DNA of 64,000 nucleotides from Bacteroidales bacterium (GTDB lineage Bacteria; Bacteroidota; Bacteroidia; Bacteroidales; Rikenellaceae): contig CAJSYJ010000001.1 in the NCBI GenBank assembly GCA_910574205.1, forward strand, positions 558,001-622,000. The letters are read 5' to 3'. Position numbers and translations under genes: made by a program. Each line of letters begins with the position of its first letter. The stretch's first letter is position 1. Shown piece by piece: positions 36,328 to 45,892 of the stretch. The notes under the pieces are model-generated. The model worked only from the letters and a program-made list of their open reading frames with translations, did no database searches and was not told the DNA's origin.

Positions 36328-38448
36328 TTATTTTGTATTTGTAATTATGTCGAATCCGTATGGCGGCAGCGAGATACGCATGCTGCGGCCTGCGACCTGG
36401 GCGCATGCCCCGTCGCTGCCCGTCTGCGCCGCTTCGGCGGCCGCAGCCGCAAGCGCCGGCAGCGTCACGTCGACCCGGGCAGGCCGAGACGAGACGTTGA
36501 GCGCCACGACGGCCCACTGACCCATGTAGTGGCGCATGAACACCCACACGTCGCTGTCGACATGCAGCGTCATCATATCGCCGTACATCAAGGGCATCTG
36601 CGAGCGGCGCAGCCGCACCAGACGTCGCGTCATATCGATCTGCCGCTGCTCGCCGCTATCGTAGCCGTCGAAGCGCATCATGCGCCTGTTGTCGGGGTCG
36701 TTGCCGCCCGGCACGCCGTATTCGTCGCCCTGATAGATGCACGGCACACCCGGCACGATCATAATCAAGGCTTTGAGCAGCATGAGACGTGCATGTCCGA
36801 GTGCCTCGTCACCGATGACCACATCGCGCTTCCACCCCGCGGCCTTCGAGTCCTCATCGAACGACAAGCCGCCGCCAGCAAGCGATATGAAGCGCGGCTT
36901 GTCGTGATTGCCCGTGATGTTGCCCATAGTGTGGTGCGAACCGTAGGCGGCCTCGGACTCCTCGACGGTGCGGGCGATGCGCTCGGCCGACAGCTCCCTG
37001 CCTATGACGTCGATAGCCGTATGGTAGAGATTGAAGTCGAACTGCGCGTCGATCATGCCGCTCTTGACGTATGATCCTATCAGCTCGACCGAGCCGTAGG
37101 TCTCGCCTATCTGCCACAGCCTGCGGTCGGGATAGCGCGTCTTCATCTTGCGCGTCAGCATGCGCCAGTAGTCGAGCGGGATATGTTTGCAGGCGTCGTG
37201 GCGGAAGCCGTCGAAGTCGTAATTCTCGATCCAGTAGAGCGCCGAGTCGGTCATCGGCCGGCATATCTCATCGCGTTCGAGATCGAGCGTCGGTATATGC
37301 TTGTCGAACCACGTGGTCAGGCGCTGCTCGTCGTAGAGGCCTATGTTCTCGCGGCCGTCGGGCAGTATCAGCTCGGTCGTCCAGTCGGGGTGCTCGCGCA
37401 GTACGGGAGAGTCGATGTGCATATGGTTGGCCACGTAGTCCAGTATGACATTCATGCCGTGGGCGTGCGCCGCATCGAGCATCGCGCGCAGCTCGGCGTC
37501 GGTGCCGAAACGCTTGTCGATAGCCGTGTTATATATAGGCCAGTAGCCGTGATAGCCCGAGAACTTGGTCGGCGGGTCCTCGTTGAGTCCCCACGCATCG
37601 TAGGGGTTCTGCGTAATGGGCGATATCCATATAGTCGTTATGCCCAGATCGTCGAAGAATCCCTCGTCGATCTTTTGCCTTATGCCCTCCATATCGCCGC
37701 CGTAGTAGTCCACCTTGTCGAGCACCTCCGGCAGGTCGAGCCTGCGGTCGTTGGCGGGGTTGCCGTTCGAGAAGCGGTCGATCATCAGCGAGTAGAGCAC
37801 CTGCGAGGGGAAGTCGCGGCGGTCGAGCAACGCGCTGCTCACGACCGCCTCGCCGTACTCCAACGGGATGAGTATATCGTTGAAACGTCCGTCGTCGGAG
37901 GCGGCATATACCCTTATCGACGAACGCTCGATCTCGCCCGCCGACTGCGGCAGAGCAATACGCAGCGAGCCGTCGGCCGAGGTGGTTATCTGCCCGTCGG
38001 CAAGGCGTATATTGCGCCAGAATGCCGCGACATCGGTCGCAGGCTGCGTCATCGCAACGACGATGCAGCCGTCATCGACACCCGACGAAGTCATGTAGGC
38101 ATCGGCCGCGCGAGAGCCCGCGAGCACGGCTATCGACCGCGCCTGGCCGCCATACCATACCTCGATCGACGAGGCGAGGGCATCCGCCTCGCAGCCCACA
38201 TCGAAGCGGGTCCAACCCTCGTCGCCGGCTGTCAGGTGCAGTCGCGGGTCGGTCGTGGTAAGCGAATCGGCGCTCTCCAACTGCGGATAGTAGTCCGTAA
38301 GAGCGTGCGACGTGACACCGCGTACGACGGTCATGGGAAAGACCTCGGCCGCCTCGCGGAAATTATGCGCCGCAGGATCGGCCTCGCCGCCGGCGCATGC
38401 GGCGGCAAATAGTGCCGGAGCGAGCAGAATACGAGAAATTTTCATCAT
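36328..38448 (-). CDS. Alpha-amylase family (GH13) lipoprotein with N-terminal beta domains
   Basis: 706 aa. A lipoprotein signal ends ALFAAACAGGE (Cys 18). About 200 residues of beta-sandwich type come first. The barrel starts near residue 215 (QVLYSLMIDRFSNGNPANDR), with GMNVILDYVANHMH, YDFDGFRHDACKHI (nucleophile Asp), WQIGETYGSVEL (acid/base Glu) and NITGNHDKPRF (third acid). It lies 10 bases before the GH13 lipoprotein downstream. Exact specificity within GH13 is not predictable. Confidence 0.9.
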   Translation of the reverse strand: MMKISRILLAPALFAAACAGGEADPAAHNFREAAEVFPMTVVRGVTSHALTDYYPQLESADSLTTTDPRLHLTAGDEGWTRFDVGCEADALASSIEVWYGGQARSIAVLAGSRAADAYMTSSGVDDGCIVVAMTQPATDVAAFWRNIRLADGQITTSADGSLRIALPQSAGEIERSSIRVYAASDDGRFNDILIPLEYGEAVVSSALLDRRDFPSQVLYSLMIDRFSNGNPANDRRLDLPEVLDKVDYYGGDMEGIRQKIDEGFFDDLGITTIWISPITQNPYDAWGLNEDPPTKFSGYHGYWPIYNTAIDKRFGTDAELRAMLDAAHAHGMNVILDYVANHMHIDSPVLREHPDWTTELILPDGRENIGLYDEQRLTTWFDKHIPTLDLERDEICRPMTDSALYWIENYDFDGFRHDACKHIPLDYWRMLTRKMKTRYPDRRLWQIGETYGSVELIGSYVKSGMIDAQFDFNLYHTAIDVIGRELSAERIARTVEESEAAYGSHHTMGNITGNHDKPRFISLAGGGLSFDEDSKAAGWKRDVVIGDEALGHARLMLLKALIMIVPGVPCIYQGDEYGVPGGNDPDNRRMMRFDGYDSGEQRQIDMTRRLVRLRRSQMPLMYGDMMTLHVDSDVWVFMRHYMGQWAVVALNVSSRPARVDVTLPALAAAAAEAAQTGSDGACAQVAGRSMRISLPPYGFDIITNTK

Positions 38449-38483
38449 GTCGTTCGGTTAATGTACAGGTAGTTAACAGGTCG

Positions 38484-39740
38484 TCACTCCACGTCGAGCA
38501 TCCAGTCGATGCCCTCGTGCAGGTTGTTGTCGTCGGTAAAGTCCCAGTAGGAGTTGTTCTCCCATGTCGAGCCGTAGCCCCATGCGGCCGGGTATGTATA
38601 CAGCCCCGTGCCGTGTCCCTCGGCCAGGCCCGTCATCCGGTCGGGCAGCGACTCGGTGCCCCATGTGACCAGCCCCACGCCGCCGGCAGCCTTGATCTGC
38701 GAGGCCAGCGCCCCGAGCCACTCGCGCTGGCGGCGTGGGGTGTAGTTGGCGTCGTTGGCTGTATCGTTCCAGTCGGGATAGTTGTAGGCGTTGTCGCACC
38801 AGTCGCCCATGTATCGTCCCTCTTTCAAGCCGTCGGTAAACGAATAGGACGTTTCGAGAATCATCATGCGCTTGCCGTAACGCTTCACGATATCCGCCGC
38901 CATGGCGGCCATACTGCCGTAAGAGCCCATGGTATGGCCGATATCCTTGCCGGGATAATACGACACGGCGACTATATCGTAGTCGGTCGTGCCGGCAGCG
39001 GCGAGCGAGGCGAGAAACGATTCGCTCTTCGACGGATCGGCCGTATGCACGGCCACCAGTACATCCTCGTTGTAGCGTGCGCCGTAGTCGCGCACGGCAC
39101 GGTGGCCGCAAGCCAGCAGCGCCGCCGTCCGCGCAGCGTCGTAACGTCCGTCCGGCGAGAGGAACCCGAGGTTGACCTCGTTGCCGACGGCCACCACGGC
39201 CGGCAGGATGTTCTCGCCGGCAAGGCGCTCCAAAACATCGTATACCCACCGGTATAGCGCATCGCCCACCTGCCGATCGCTCATGCCGCTCCACTGCTCG
39301 GGCAGCATGTTGTGGCGTGCCGAGACGTCCGAGAAGATGTCGCGGTCGGGTTTGAGCGTAAGTATTATATCCAGCCCTGCGTCGCGCGCACATGCGGCGT
39401 CGGCCGCGACACGCTCGTAACGCTGCCAGTCGATGCGGCATCCGTCGTAGTCGTCGAAAGGAACCATATCGAGTTGCAGCCGCACGACGTTGGCGCCGTG
39501 GCGCCTGACCGATTCGTAGGGATCGGTCTCGACACCCGCTTCGCGATAGACCAGCCCCAGATCGCGCATATAGTTGGCGAACGACATGGTCGTACCCTTC
39601 ATGAAGGGTATATCTACGGGCGCAGGCGGGGGCGTCGGCGGTGTCGGCGGCGCGGGCTTCCGGTCATCCTGCGACGAGCATGCCGCCGCAAGCAGCATGC
39701 CCGCAATAATTATCGCATGGCTCGGTCTCATCCTCGGCAA
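38484..39740 (-). CDS. GH53 arabinogalactan endo-beta-1,4-galactanase, lipoprotein
   Basis: 418 aa. A lipoprotein signal ends AGMLLAAACSSQ (Cys 21), followed by a Pro-rich linker (PTPPTPPPAP). The GH53 barrel has GANVVRLQLD, LDIILTLKPDRDI, the acid/base Glu in VVAVGNEVNLGFL and the nucleophile Glu in MMILETSYSFT, and ends with EGIDWMLDVE. The family cuts beta-1,4-galactan side chains of pectin, which is unexpected inside a starch locus. Its start lies 2 bases after the susG stop, so it is clearly part of the operon. Confidence 0.92.
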   Translation of the reverse strand: MPRMRPSHAIIIAGMLLAAACSSQDDRKPAPPTPPTPPPAPVDIPFMKGTTMSFANYMRDLGLVYREAGVETDPYESVRRHGANVVRLQLDMVPFDDYDGCRIDWQRYERVAADAACARDAGLDIILTLKPDRDIFSDVSARHNMLPEQWSGMSDRQVGDALYRWVYDVLERLAGENILPAVVAVGNEVNLGFLSPDGRYDAARTAALLACGHRAVRDYGARYNEDVLVAVHTADPSKSESFLASLAAAGTTDYDIVAVSYYPGKDIGHTMGSYGSMAAMAADIVKRYGKRMMILETSYSFTDGLKEGRYMGDWCDNAYNYPDWNDTANDANYTPRRQREWLGALASQIKAAGGVGLVTWGTESLPDRMTGLAEGHGTGLYTYPAAWGYGSTWENNSYWDFTDDNNLHEGIDWMLDVE

Positions 39741-39742
39741 GA

Positions 39743-42040
39743 TTACTTCAACATGAATACCGCCGACGAGTAACCGCCCAGCCGCAGCGTAGTGGTCGAG
39801 TCCGAGAGCTTCGACGAGACGCTGCCCAGCACGGCGACCGCCTTCTCGATATCATCGTCGAGAGTCAGCGTCGTCGGGGCATTGGAGAAGTTGTGCAACA
39901 CGAGCATGCGCTGCGCGCCTTCGGTGCGGTACCATGCCGCTATCTGCTTGTAACGCGTATTGTCGGAGTTGTATGTCGGGTGGAGAGTCATCTCGCCCGT
40001 AGCGAGCGCCGGATAGGTGTTGCGCAGCTGCGAGAAGGTGCGGTAGACATTCAGTATCGACTCCTCGTCGGCCGACTGAGCCGCGACATCCCCGATCTGG
40101 TCCATGCCGGCGTATATCTTATCGATGAACGTGGTGGTCGAGGCGTCGCCCCACTTCATCGGCGGGCGGACATACTCGTCGCCGTTATCCTTGCGGCCTA
40201 CGTAGCCCAACTCCTCGCCGTAATATACATACGGCGAACCGCACGAGGTAAGCAGGACGGCACCTGCCGTCTTGGCGCGCTCGATAGAGCCGCCCAACAG
40301 CGAGCGGGCGCGGCTCTCGTCGTGGTTCGTCAGCTTGGTGGCCTCGATATAGTCCGCTCGCACGGTCGCATAGAGCTCGCGATACGACAATATGTCCTTG
40401 GCGAAGTGGCAGCCCGTAGCGTTGTTCAACGCCCATTCGAGCCGGTACCAGTACGAGAACTCGAACAGTGACGGCAGGCCGAAGTAGTACGGTGCCACCT
40501 CGTTATAGTCGGAGTATACCTCTCCGACCATATATATGTCGTCGGAGTGCGTCCGGCGGAAATATTCGTTTACGTCGTTGTAGAACTTGTTCCAGAACAG
40601 CGGATTCTCGTTCGACGCAGCGTTGTGGTAGACATGCTTCGCACCGTCCAGACGCAGGCCGTCGATGCCCATGTCGATCCACTTGTGCGTCGAGGCGCTT
40701 ACGGCCTTGAACGCATCGGACTGCTCGCACTCCTCGGCCGAACCGTAGTCGAGATCCGCGAACCAGTCTGTCCAGAAGTGCGAATGGTACATCACGGACT
40801 CCATGCCCGGCAGCAGGATGTCTTTGGGCTCGGTGCTGCTGTTCGACATGAGCGTCAGCGGCTCGCCCCATGCCAGCTTGTCGGCGCCGCTCTTGGCGCC
40901 GTACTTGGTGCCGGCAGCCCACGACGTAGACGAGGTGCGCACCAGACAGCCCCAAGGCGATGAAAATTCGAGCGACAGAGCCAGCGTACCGTCCTCCTGC
41001 TCGAAGAACTCGGCACACTTGCCGGGGTTGCCGTAATAGAGATACTTGCCCGCAGGCGTGCCGCTGTTCTCGATATCGTCGACCTTGTCGACCGTAAGGG
41101 TCGGCGCAGCCGACCAGCGCAGCGTGAAACGCAGCTTCTGAGGCTCGGCAGAGGCCGACGTAACGGCCGCGAACCACTGTCCGGCATCGTAGCCCGACGC
41201 GCCCTCGGTGGCGATCATCGGGATACGCCCGGCGGCGATATCGGCCGCAGGGTCGTTAGAGAGTACGTAGTAGCCGCGATAGGGATTATCCTCGCCCGAA
41301 AGCGCCTCGACGAACCACGGATGCTCCTTGCTCGTATGGTTGATGACATAGTCCATGTAGACCTTGATGTCGTGCTCGTGCGCGGCGTCGATCAACGCCT
41401 TGAAGTCCTCCTCGGTACCGTATGCGGGGTTCAGCGCCTCGTAGTCCTTGACGTCGTAGCCGTGGTACGAAGCGGCGGGGTGCGCAGGCGAGAGCCATAT
41501 GGCCGACACGCCCAGACGGTCGAGATAGTCGAGTTTGGAGATGATGCCGCGGAAGTCGCCCATGCCGTCGCCGTCGGAGTCGGCGAACGAATATATCAAC
41601 AGCTGGTAAGTGATGTCGGCACGCTTCACGCCGTCCCACGGGTCGGGCTCGACGACGATGCCCTCCTCGCCCGGCGCACTCTGGCGCACCGTGACCACTA
41701 CATCGTCGGCGCCCGTCATGCGCAGTGTCAGCCGCGTCGAGCGTTCGCTCTGTTCGGGGTTGGCCGAGACCGAAACATTTACCGTACCGTTGCCGCTGCC
41801 CGACGTTACGTCGGTCTGGCACCAGCCGTCGGCCGACGAAACGAGCCAGCGCCCGCCCGACGACTCGACCGATATGGTCTGCGAATAGCTGTCGGCCGTA
41901 AAGTCGAGAGACTGCGGCGTCGCTCTCAGCGCAGCCGTCTGCGGCGTAGAGGGCGTATCGTCGCCGCCGCAACCCGTCGCTACGACTGCGGCACAGGCCG
42001 CAAGCAATATTGTCACGGCATGCAGAATAGATCGTTTCAT
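39743..42040 (-). CDS. susG: SusG-like surface alpha-amylase (GH13) with N-terminal BACON domain and inserted CBM58-like region
   Basis: 765 aa. A lipoprotein signal ends AAVVATGCGGDD (Cys 24). Residues about 36-125 form a BACON-type domain (LRATPQSLDFTADSYSQTIS, then WLVSSADGWCQTD), which I do not recall in B. thetaiotaomicron SusG. The barrel begins ADITYQLLIYSFADSDGDG; after IKVMDYVINHTS-type sequence, about 140 residues (250-390) interrupt the B domain, at the site of CBM58 in SusG. Catalytic residues are in GIDGLRLDGAKH, IYMVGEVYSDYNE and ATKLTNHDES. It should cleave starch at the cell surface. An intergenic double hairpin precedes it. Confidence 0.93.
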   Translation of the reverse strand: MKRSILHAVTILLAACAAVVATGCGGDDTPSTPQTAALRATPQSLDFTADSYSQTISVESSGGRWLVSSADGWCQTDVTSGSGNGTVNVSVSANPEQSERSTRLTLRMTGADDVVVTVRQSAPGEEGIVVEPDPWDGVKRADITYQLLIYSFADSDGDGMGDFRGIISKLDYLDRLGVSAIWLSPAHPAASYHGYDVKDYEALNPAYGTEEDFKALIDAAHEHDIKVYMDYVINHTSKEHPWFVEALSGEDNPYRGYYVLSNDPAADIAAGRIPMIATEGASGYDAGQWFAAVTSASAEPQKLRFTLRWSAAPTLTVDKVDDIENSGTPAGKYLYYGNPGKCAEFFEQEDGTLALSLEFSSPWGCLVRTSSTSWAAGTKYGAKSGADKLAWGEPLTLMSNSSTEPKDILLPGMESVMYHSHFWTDWFADLDYGSAEECEQSDAFKAVSASTHKWIDMGIDGLRLDGAKHVYHNAASNENPLFWNKFYNDVNEYFRRTHSDDIYMVGEVYSDYNEVAPYYFGLPSLFEFSYWYRLEWALNNATGCHFAKDILSYRELYATVRADYIEATKLTNHDESRARSLLGGSIERAKTAGAVLLTSCGSPYVYYGEELGYVGRKDNGDEYVRPPMKWGDASTTTFIDKIYAGMDQIGDVAAQSADEESILNVYRTFSQLRNTYPALATGEMTLHPTYNSDNTRYKQIAAWYRTEGAQRMLVLHNFSNAPTTLTLDDDIEKAVAVLGSVSSKLSDSTTTLRLGGYSSAVFMLK

Positions 42041-42130
42041 GATATGTTGCGTTTTAATCGTTTATACCTTTATTCGTCCGAAAACCGCCGCAAAGGGCAT
42101 CAATGCGCCCGGCGTCGGTTTTCGCTTAGG

Positions 42131-42188
42131 AGTCGGAGGGTCGGTCAAAACCCTCCGACTTTGAGCTCCCTGCCCCGAGGGGCGGAGC
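42131..42188 (-). promoter_or_regulatory. Two consecutive hairpins in the susE/F-susG gap
   Basis: A perfect 11-bp stem AGTCGGAGGGT/ACCCTCCGACT (42131-42160) is preceded, in minus-strand order, by a GCTCC..GCCCC/GGGGC..GGAGC hairpin (about 42167-42186). Neither has a proper T-run. They sit in the only long gap (150 bases) inside the operon and could cause partial termination or protect the upstream mRNA end. Confidence 0.65.
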
Positions 42189-42190
42189 GG

Positions 42191-44236
42191 TTATTTATAT
42201 TCGCTGACGGTAATAGTCTCGGCCGCAGGATCGTAGACAAGAGTAAAGAACTTGCCAGCAGCATCCTCGCCCAGCGAGATGTTCTTGCCGCCCTGAGCTG
42301 CGGCGAAAGCGGTGTCGAAAGCGGCGAACTCGCCTCCGCGATCTACATCCCAAGCACCGTCCTTACGGATCTTGAACTCGCCGTCGGCACGGAACGGGGC
42401 GCTCTTCCACACCTCGCCCGACTGCCACATCAGCACGTCGCCGTTCCACGTCATGCCGTTCACGGCACCGACCACACCCCAGCGGCCGTCGAACAGACGG
42501 TCGATCGTGACAGTGCCGGCATTGGTATCGAGAGTGACGATGACCTGCACGCCGACATTCTCCTCGCCCAGAGTGATGTTGTCGGCACCGGCGCCTGCGG
42601 CGAACGGCGTACCGAACTCGACGAACGTACCGGTGTACTCCTCGCCCCACGTGTTGTTCTTGCGCAGCTTGAAGTTGCCGGCGCCGACGGTCACGGGCGA
42701 CGAGACGAATACGCCCGCCTCGGCCTCGGTCAGCTTATAGGTATCGTTGTCCCAGGCGTTGGTCAGCGCGTCGCCGATAAGACCCCAGCCCGGTGCGGCG
42801 TCGGTTATGGCAAGCGTCTCGTTGACCGAATCGTAGGTAATGACATAGAGACCCTCCTCGACGGCGATATTGCCGCCGCCCTGAGCCACGGCGAAGGGCT
42901 CGCCGACGACAGCAGTTGCTGCCGCACCGCGGTCGATCTTGCTATCCCACGAAGCGTTGTAACGCAGTTTGAACTCGCTCGTGACGGCCACCACGTCGCT
43001 TATCCACAGGCCGTTGTCGGCCGCGGTCATATATATGTCGGTGTTCCAGTCGCCGTCGTTGCCGATGATCGACCACAGACCGGCCTTTACCTCCGGTTCC
43101 GGATCGGGATCGGGGTCGGGCTCGGTGCTGCCGCCGACGGGTTCATCCTTGCCGTACATGCTCGACGAGAACTCGATCGTGCCCTGTCCCGGGTCGAAGT
43201 ATACGCGCCACTGTCCGGCCTCGACGGGGATGTTGTCGCCGCCCTTGACCGCGCCTGCGCCCCAGTTGAGATCCCAGCCCGCATCGGCGCGCAGCTTCAT
43301 TTCGGTAGCCGCCGGTGCGTCGATATCGGCATAGAAACGTGTCCAATATGCGTTGTACTCCATAACGATGTCGTTGTCCCAGTCGCCGTTGAGACCGATG
43401 ATACCGATCTGGTCGGCGCTCCAATCCTTGGCGAGTTTGAGAGTCGAGCTGTCGAACGAGAAGAAATAGAAACGCTTCGCGTAGCACTTGAGATCCTTGC
43501 TGCCGCCCGAAGTGATGAGCGTGAGCTCGGCCGCCTCGGCCTCGACCTCGCTGCCGTCGTCGGGCAGACCCCAGTTGCACGAATCGTCCCAGCCGGCGAT
43601 ACCGGTCAGCTTGAAGCCGTTGGCCGCCTTCTCGCCGAAGTCGACGAGGCCGGTGTACTTCGAGCCCGAAGCCGCATAGTCGTAGAGATACTGCGACGCC
43701 GCATGGTCCCAGCCGCAATAGTCGCCGATGACCCATACGTGGGCGAACTTGTCGAAGGGACGTATCTCGGCGTTGTAGGTACGGAAGGTCGCCTCGACGA
43801 GATTCGACACGGCTGCCGTAGCCTCGTTGGCCGCACCCTTGTTGTTGAGCATGTTGGCAACGAGCTGGAACTCGGCCGCTGCCTCGGCCTCCTTGTCGGC
43901 GCCTGCGTTGAGCAGTGCGACATTGAGATTCTTGGCCGACACGACGATCTTGCCGCCGCCGATGTTGGCCGTGACTTTCTGCTTAGAGGCCATGTCGTTG
44001 CCCGCCATATCGACATAGAGCGTGTAGCCCACGGCCGCCTTGATGCCGTAATCGGCTGCGACGTACTCGAATGTCAGATCGGCACCGTCGGCCGCCAGAG
44101 CGCAGCCCTCGATATCGTTCAGCACGGGAGCCGTGACGTTCCCGGGGATGTACTGAGCGTCGATGTGCTCCTGCTCGCACGAAGCGAACATCGCGCCTGC
44201 AAGAGCCAGAACCGCTATATTGAATATTTTTTTCAT
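42191..44236 (-). CDS. SusE/SusF-like starch-binding lipoprotein with five binding modules
   Basis: 681 aa. A lipoprotein signal ends AGAMFASCEQE (Cys 20). A SusE-type N-terminal domain (residues about 30-155, TAPVLNDIEGCALAADGADL) is followed by five modules of 90-110 residues: HVWVIGDYCGWDH, IGIIGLNGDWDNDI, LWSIIGNDGDWNTDI, WGLIGDALTNAWDND and WGVVGAVNGMTWNGD. Each has the W and G/D pattern of SusE/SusF starch-binding domains. An acidic Pro linker (EPDPDPDPEPEV) separates modules two and three. B. thetaiotaomicron spreads two and three such modules over separate SusE and SusF proteins; here one protein seems to combine both. It lies 33 bases after susD. Confidence 0.88.
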   Translation of the reverse strand: MKKIFNIAVLALAGAMFASCEQEHIDAQYIPGNVTAPVLNDIEGCALAADGADLTFEYVAADYGIKAAVGYTLYVDMAGNDMASKQKVTANIGGGKIVVSAKNLNVALLNAGADKEAEAAAEFQLVANMLNNKGAANEATAAVSNLVEATFRTYNAEIRPFDKFAHVWVIGDYCGWDHAASQYLYDYAASGSKYTGLVDFGEKAANGFKLTGIAGWDDSCNWGLPDDGSEVEAEAAELTLITSGGSKDLKCYAKRFYFFSFDSSTLKLAKDWSADQIGIIGLNGDWDNDIVMEYNAYWTRFYADIDAPAATEMKLRADAGWDLNWGAGAVKGGDNIPVEAGQWRVYFDPGQGTIEFSSSMYGKDEPVGGSTEPDPDPDPEPEVKAGLWSIIGNDGDWNTDIYMTAADNGLWISDVVAVTSEFKLRYNASWDSKIDRGAAATAVVGEPFAVAQGGGNIAVEEGLYVITYDSVNETLAITDAAPGWGLIGDALTNAWDNDTYKLTEAEAGVFVSSPVTVGAGNFKLRKNNTWGEEYTGTFVEFGTPFAAGAGADNITLGEENVGVQVIVTLDTNAGTVTIDRLFDGRWGVVGAVNGMTWNGDVLMWQSGEVWKSAPFRADGEFKIRKDGAWDVDRGGEFAAFDTAFAAAQGGKNISLGEDAAGKFFTLVYDPAAETITVSEYK

Positions 44237-44269
44237 TTTACAGTTTTATTAGTCGTTATACGGATAACA

Positions 44270-45871
44270 TTAATAGCCCTCGTTCTGCGTCAGGTTGCCG
44301 TTGGCGTTGATATCTGCCGGCGGGATAGGCATCATGTCGAAATGCGAGTCGACCGCAACACCATCCTTGACGCCGCCCTTCCACTGCCAGAGGTATGCCT
44401 CCGAGGTAAACTTGCCGAAGCGAACAAGATCCTGACGACGCGTGAACTCCCAGTAGAGCTCGCGGGCGCGCTCGTCGAGAACGGCATCGAGCGTATAGTC
44501 GCCTGCCGACAGGCCGGCCAGACCCGAACGCTGACGCACGTCGTTGATAGCATTCAAGCCGTCCGCCTCGGCGGCACCGCCTCTCTTGGCGCACTCGGCC
44601 AGCATGAGGTAGGCATCGGCCGAACGGAACACCGGAACGTCGGTATCGACGAAGGCGACTGCGCTGGCGGCCGAACCGTCGTGGTTGACGTTGGTGTATT
44701 TGAGCGACTTGTAACCGCCCTCGCCCTCAGAGGGGTCGAAGACCGAGTAGTTGTCGACGCTCTTGCCGTAAGCCGTATAGAAGAGTGCGCGCGCATCCTT
44801 CGTCTCGTCGAACTTGTCGACGAAGGTCTTGGTCAGCGATATGCCGCCCCAGCCCGACGATATGCCCAGCGATGCGGCATCCATGCTTCCGCCCACGGCC
44901 GCGAAGACGAGGAACGTCGTGGCACCGTAAGACTGCGTGTTCTCGCCGTCCTGAGGTACGGTAAAGATGATCTCGTCGCCGTTGTAGGTCTGGTTCTTGG
45001 TCCAGAGATGGTTGTCGGCCATGAACAGCTCGGCGTACTTGTCGTGCAGCGGGTAGTCGCGCATGATCTCACGGCACAAGTCGGCGCACTCGGTGTACAT
45101 CTGCTTGCCTGCCCATACCTCGGCATTGAGGTAGAGCTTGGCCAGAATCATCTTCACGAAGCCCTTGTCGCAGCGGCCGTAGATGTTCTTGCCCGGATCG
45201 GCCAGAGCTGAGTCGGCCGCCAGCAGAGCCGTGCACTCGCCCGCCAGCCACTCGAAGAGCGCCTCGCGCGAGATGCGGTCGGGACCGGTCGAGCCTACCG
45301 AACCGGCCTCGGTCTGAAACGGCACGTTGCCGAACAGGTCGATAGCGTGGTAGTAGCTCAAAGCACGCAGCGCACGCGCCTCGGCGATGAACTCGGCCTT
45401 CTTTGGGAACTCCTCGTCGCTAAGACCCGAGACGTTGGCATTGGCCTGACGGATGAACTCGTTGCACAGACCGATCTGGTAGAATATACGGTAGTACATG
45501 GCGACGATGAACTGGTTGGACGTGGTCCAGCACATGTTGTGGATATCGGGCAGACCCGTATCGTTCCAGCAGCATGTGGCCTCGTCGGTGGTAAGGCACT
45601 GCATGTTCCACAATGCACGCATGTACTGGCCGAAACCGCCGTCGACGCCCGAGATGTCGGGATCGCCGTTGGGGCCGTAAGACGACGAACATGCCAGACC
45701 CTGATAGCACTTGGCAAGCAGCTGCTGATAGGCGTCCTGCGAGCCGAGCACCTCTGCGGGGAGCTGGATGTTGGGATCGATCGGCGTGACGTCCAGATCG
45801 TTCACGCACGAGCTTGCGCCGAGCGTGAGGGCCGCAGCGAAAGTCATCAACAAAACTTTATATCTTTTCAT
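44270..45871 (-). CDS. susD: SusD-like starch-binding outer-membrane lipoprotein
   Basis: 533 aa. A lipoprotein signal ends LTLGASSCVND (Cys 22). The TPR-rich SusD fold shows at AYQQLLAKCYQGLA, FIAEARALRALSYYHAIDLFGNVP (family hallmark) and the C-terminal RRQDLVRFGKF and MMPIPPADINANGNLTQNEGY. It caps the SusC channel and binds starch oligosaccharides at the surface. It starts 21 bases after susC. Confidence 0.95.
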   Translation of the reverse strand: MKRYKVLLMTFAAALTLGASSCVNDLDVTPIDPNIQLPAEVLGSQDAYQQLLAKCYQGLACSSSYGPNGDPDISGVDGGFGQYMRALWNMQCLTTDEATCCWNDTGLPDIHNMCWTTSNQFIVAMYYRIFYQIGLCNEFIRQANANVSGLSDEEFPKKAEFIAEARALRALSYYHAIDLFGNVPFQTEAGSVGSTGPDRISREALFEWLAGECTALLAADSALADPGKNIYGRCDKGFVKMILAKLYLNAEVWAGKQMYTECADLCREIMRDYPLHDKYAELFMADNHLWTKNQTYNGDEIIFTVPQDGENTQSYGATTFLVFAAVGGSMDAASLGISSGWGGISLTKTFVDKFDETKDARALFYTAYGKSVDNYSVFDPSEGEGGYKSLKYTNVNHDGSAASAVAFVDTDVPVFRSADAYLMLAECAKRGGAAEADGLNAINDVRQRSGLAGLSAGDYTLDAVLDERARELYWEFTRRQDLVRFGKFTSEAYLWQWKGGVKDGVAVDSHFDMMPIPPADINANGNLTQNEGY

Positions 45872-45892
45872 AATTTCAATGCGGTTTAACTG

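Noticed and set aside
31729..38448. A glycogen metabolism operon
   Set aside because: No glycogen synthase, branching enzyme or phosphorylase is present; signal sequences and the SusC-G neighbours fit external starch use.
41321..45211. A 1296-codon open frame on the plus strand opposite susG, susE/F and susD
   Set aside because: It is the antisense shadow of three well-supported genes in GC-rich DNA, with a composition dominated by Val, Arg and Leu and no family motif.
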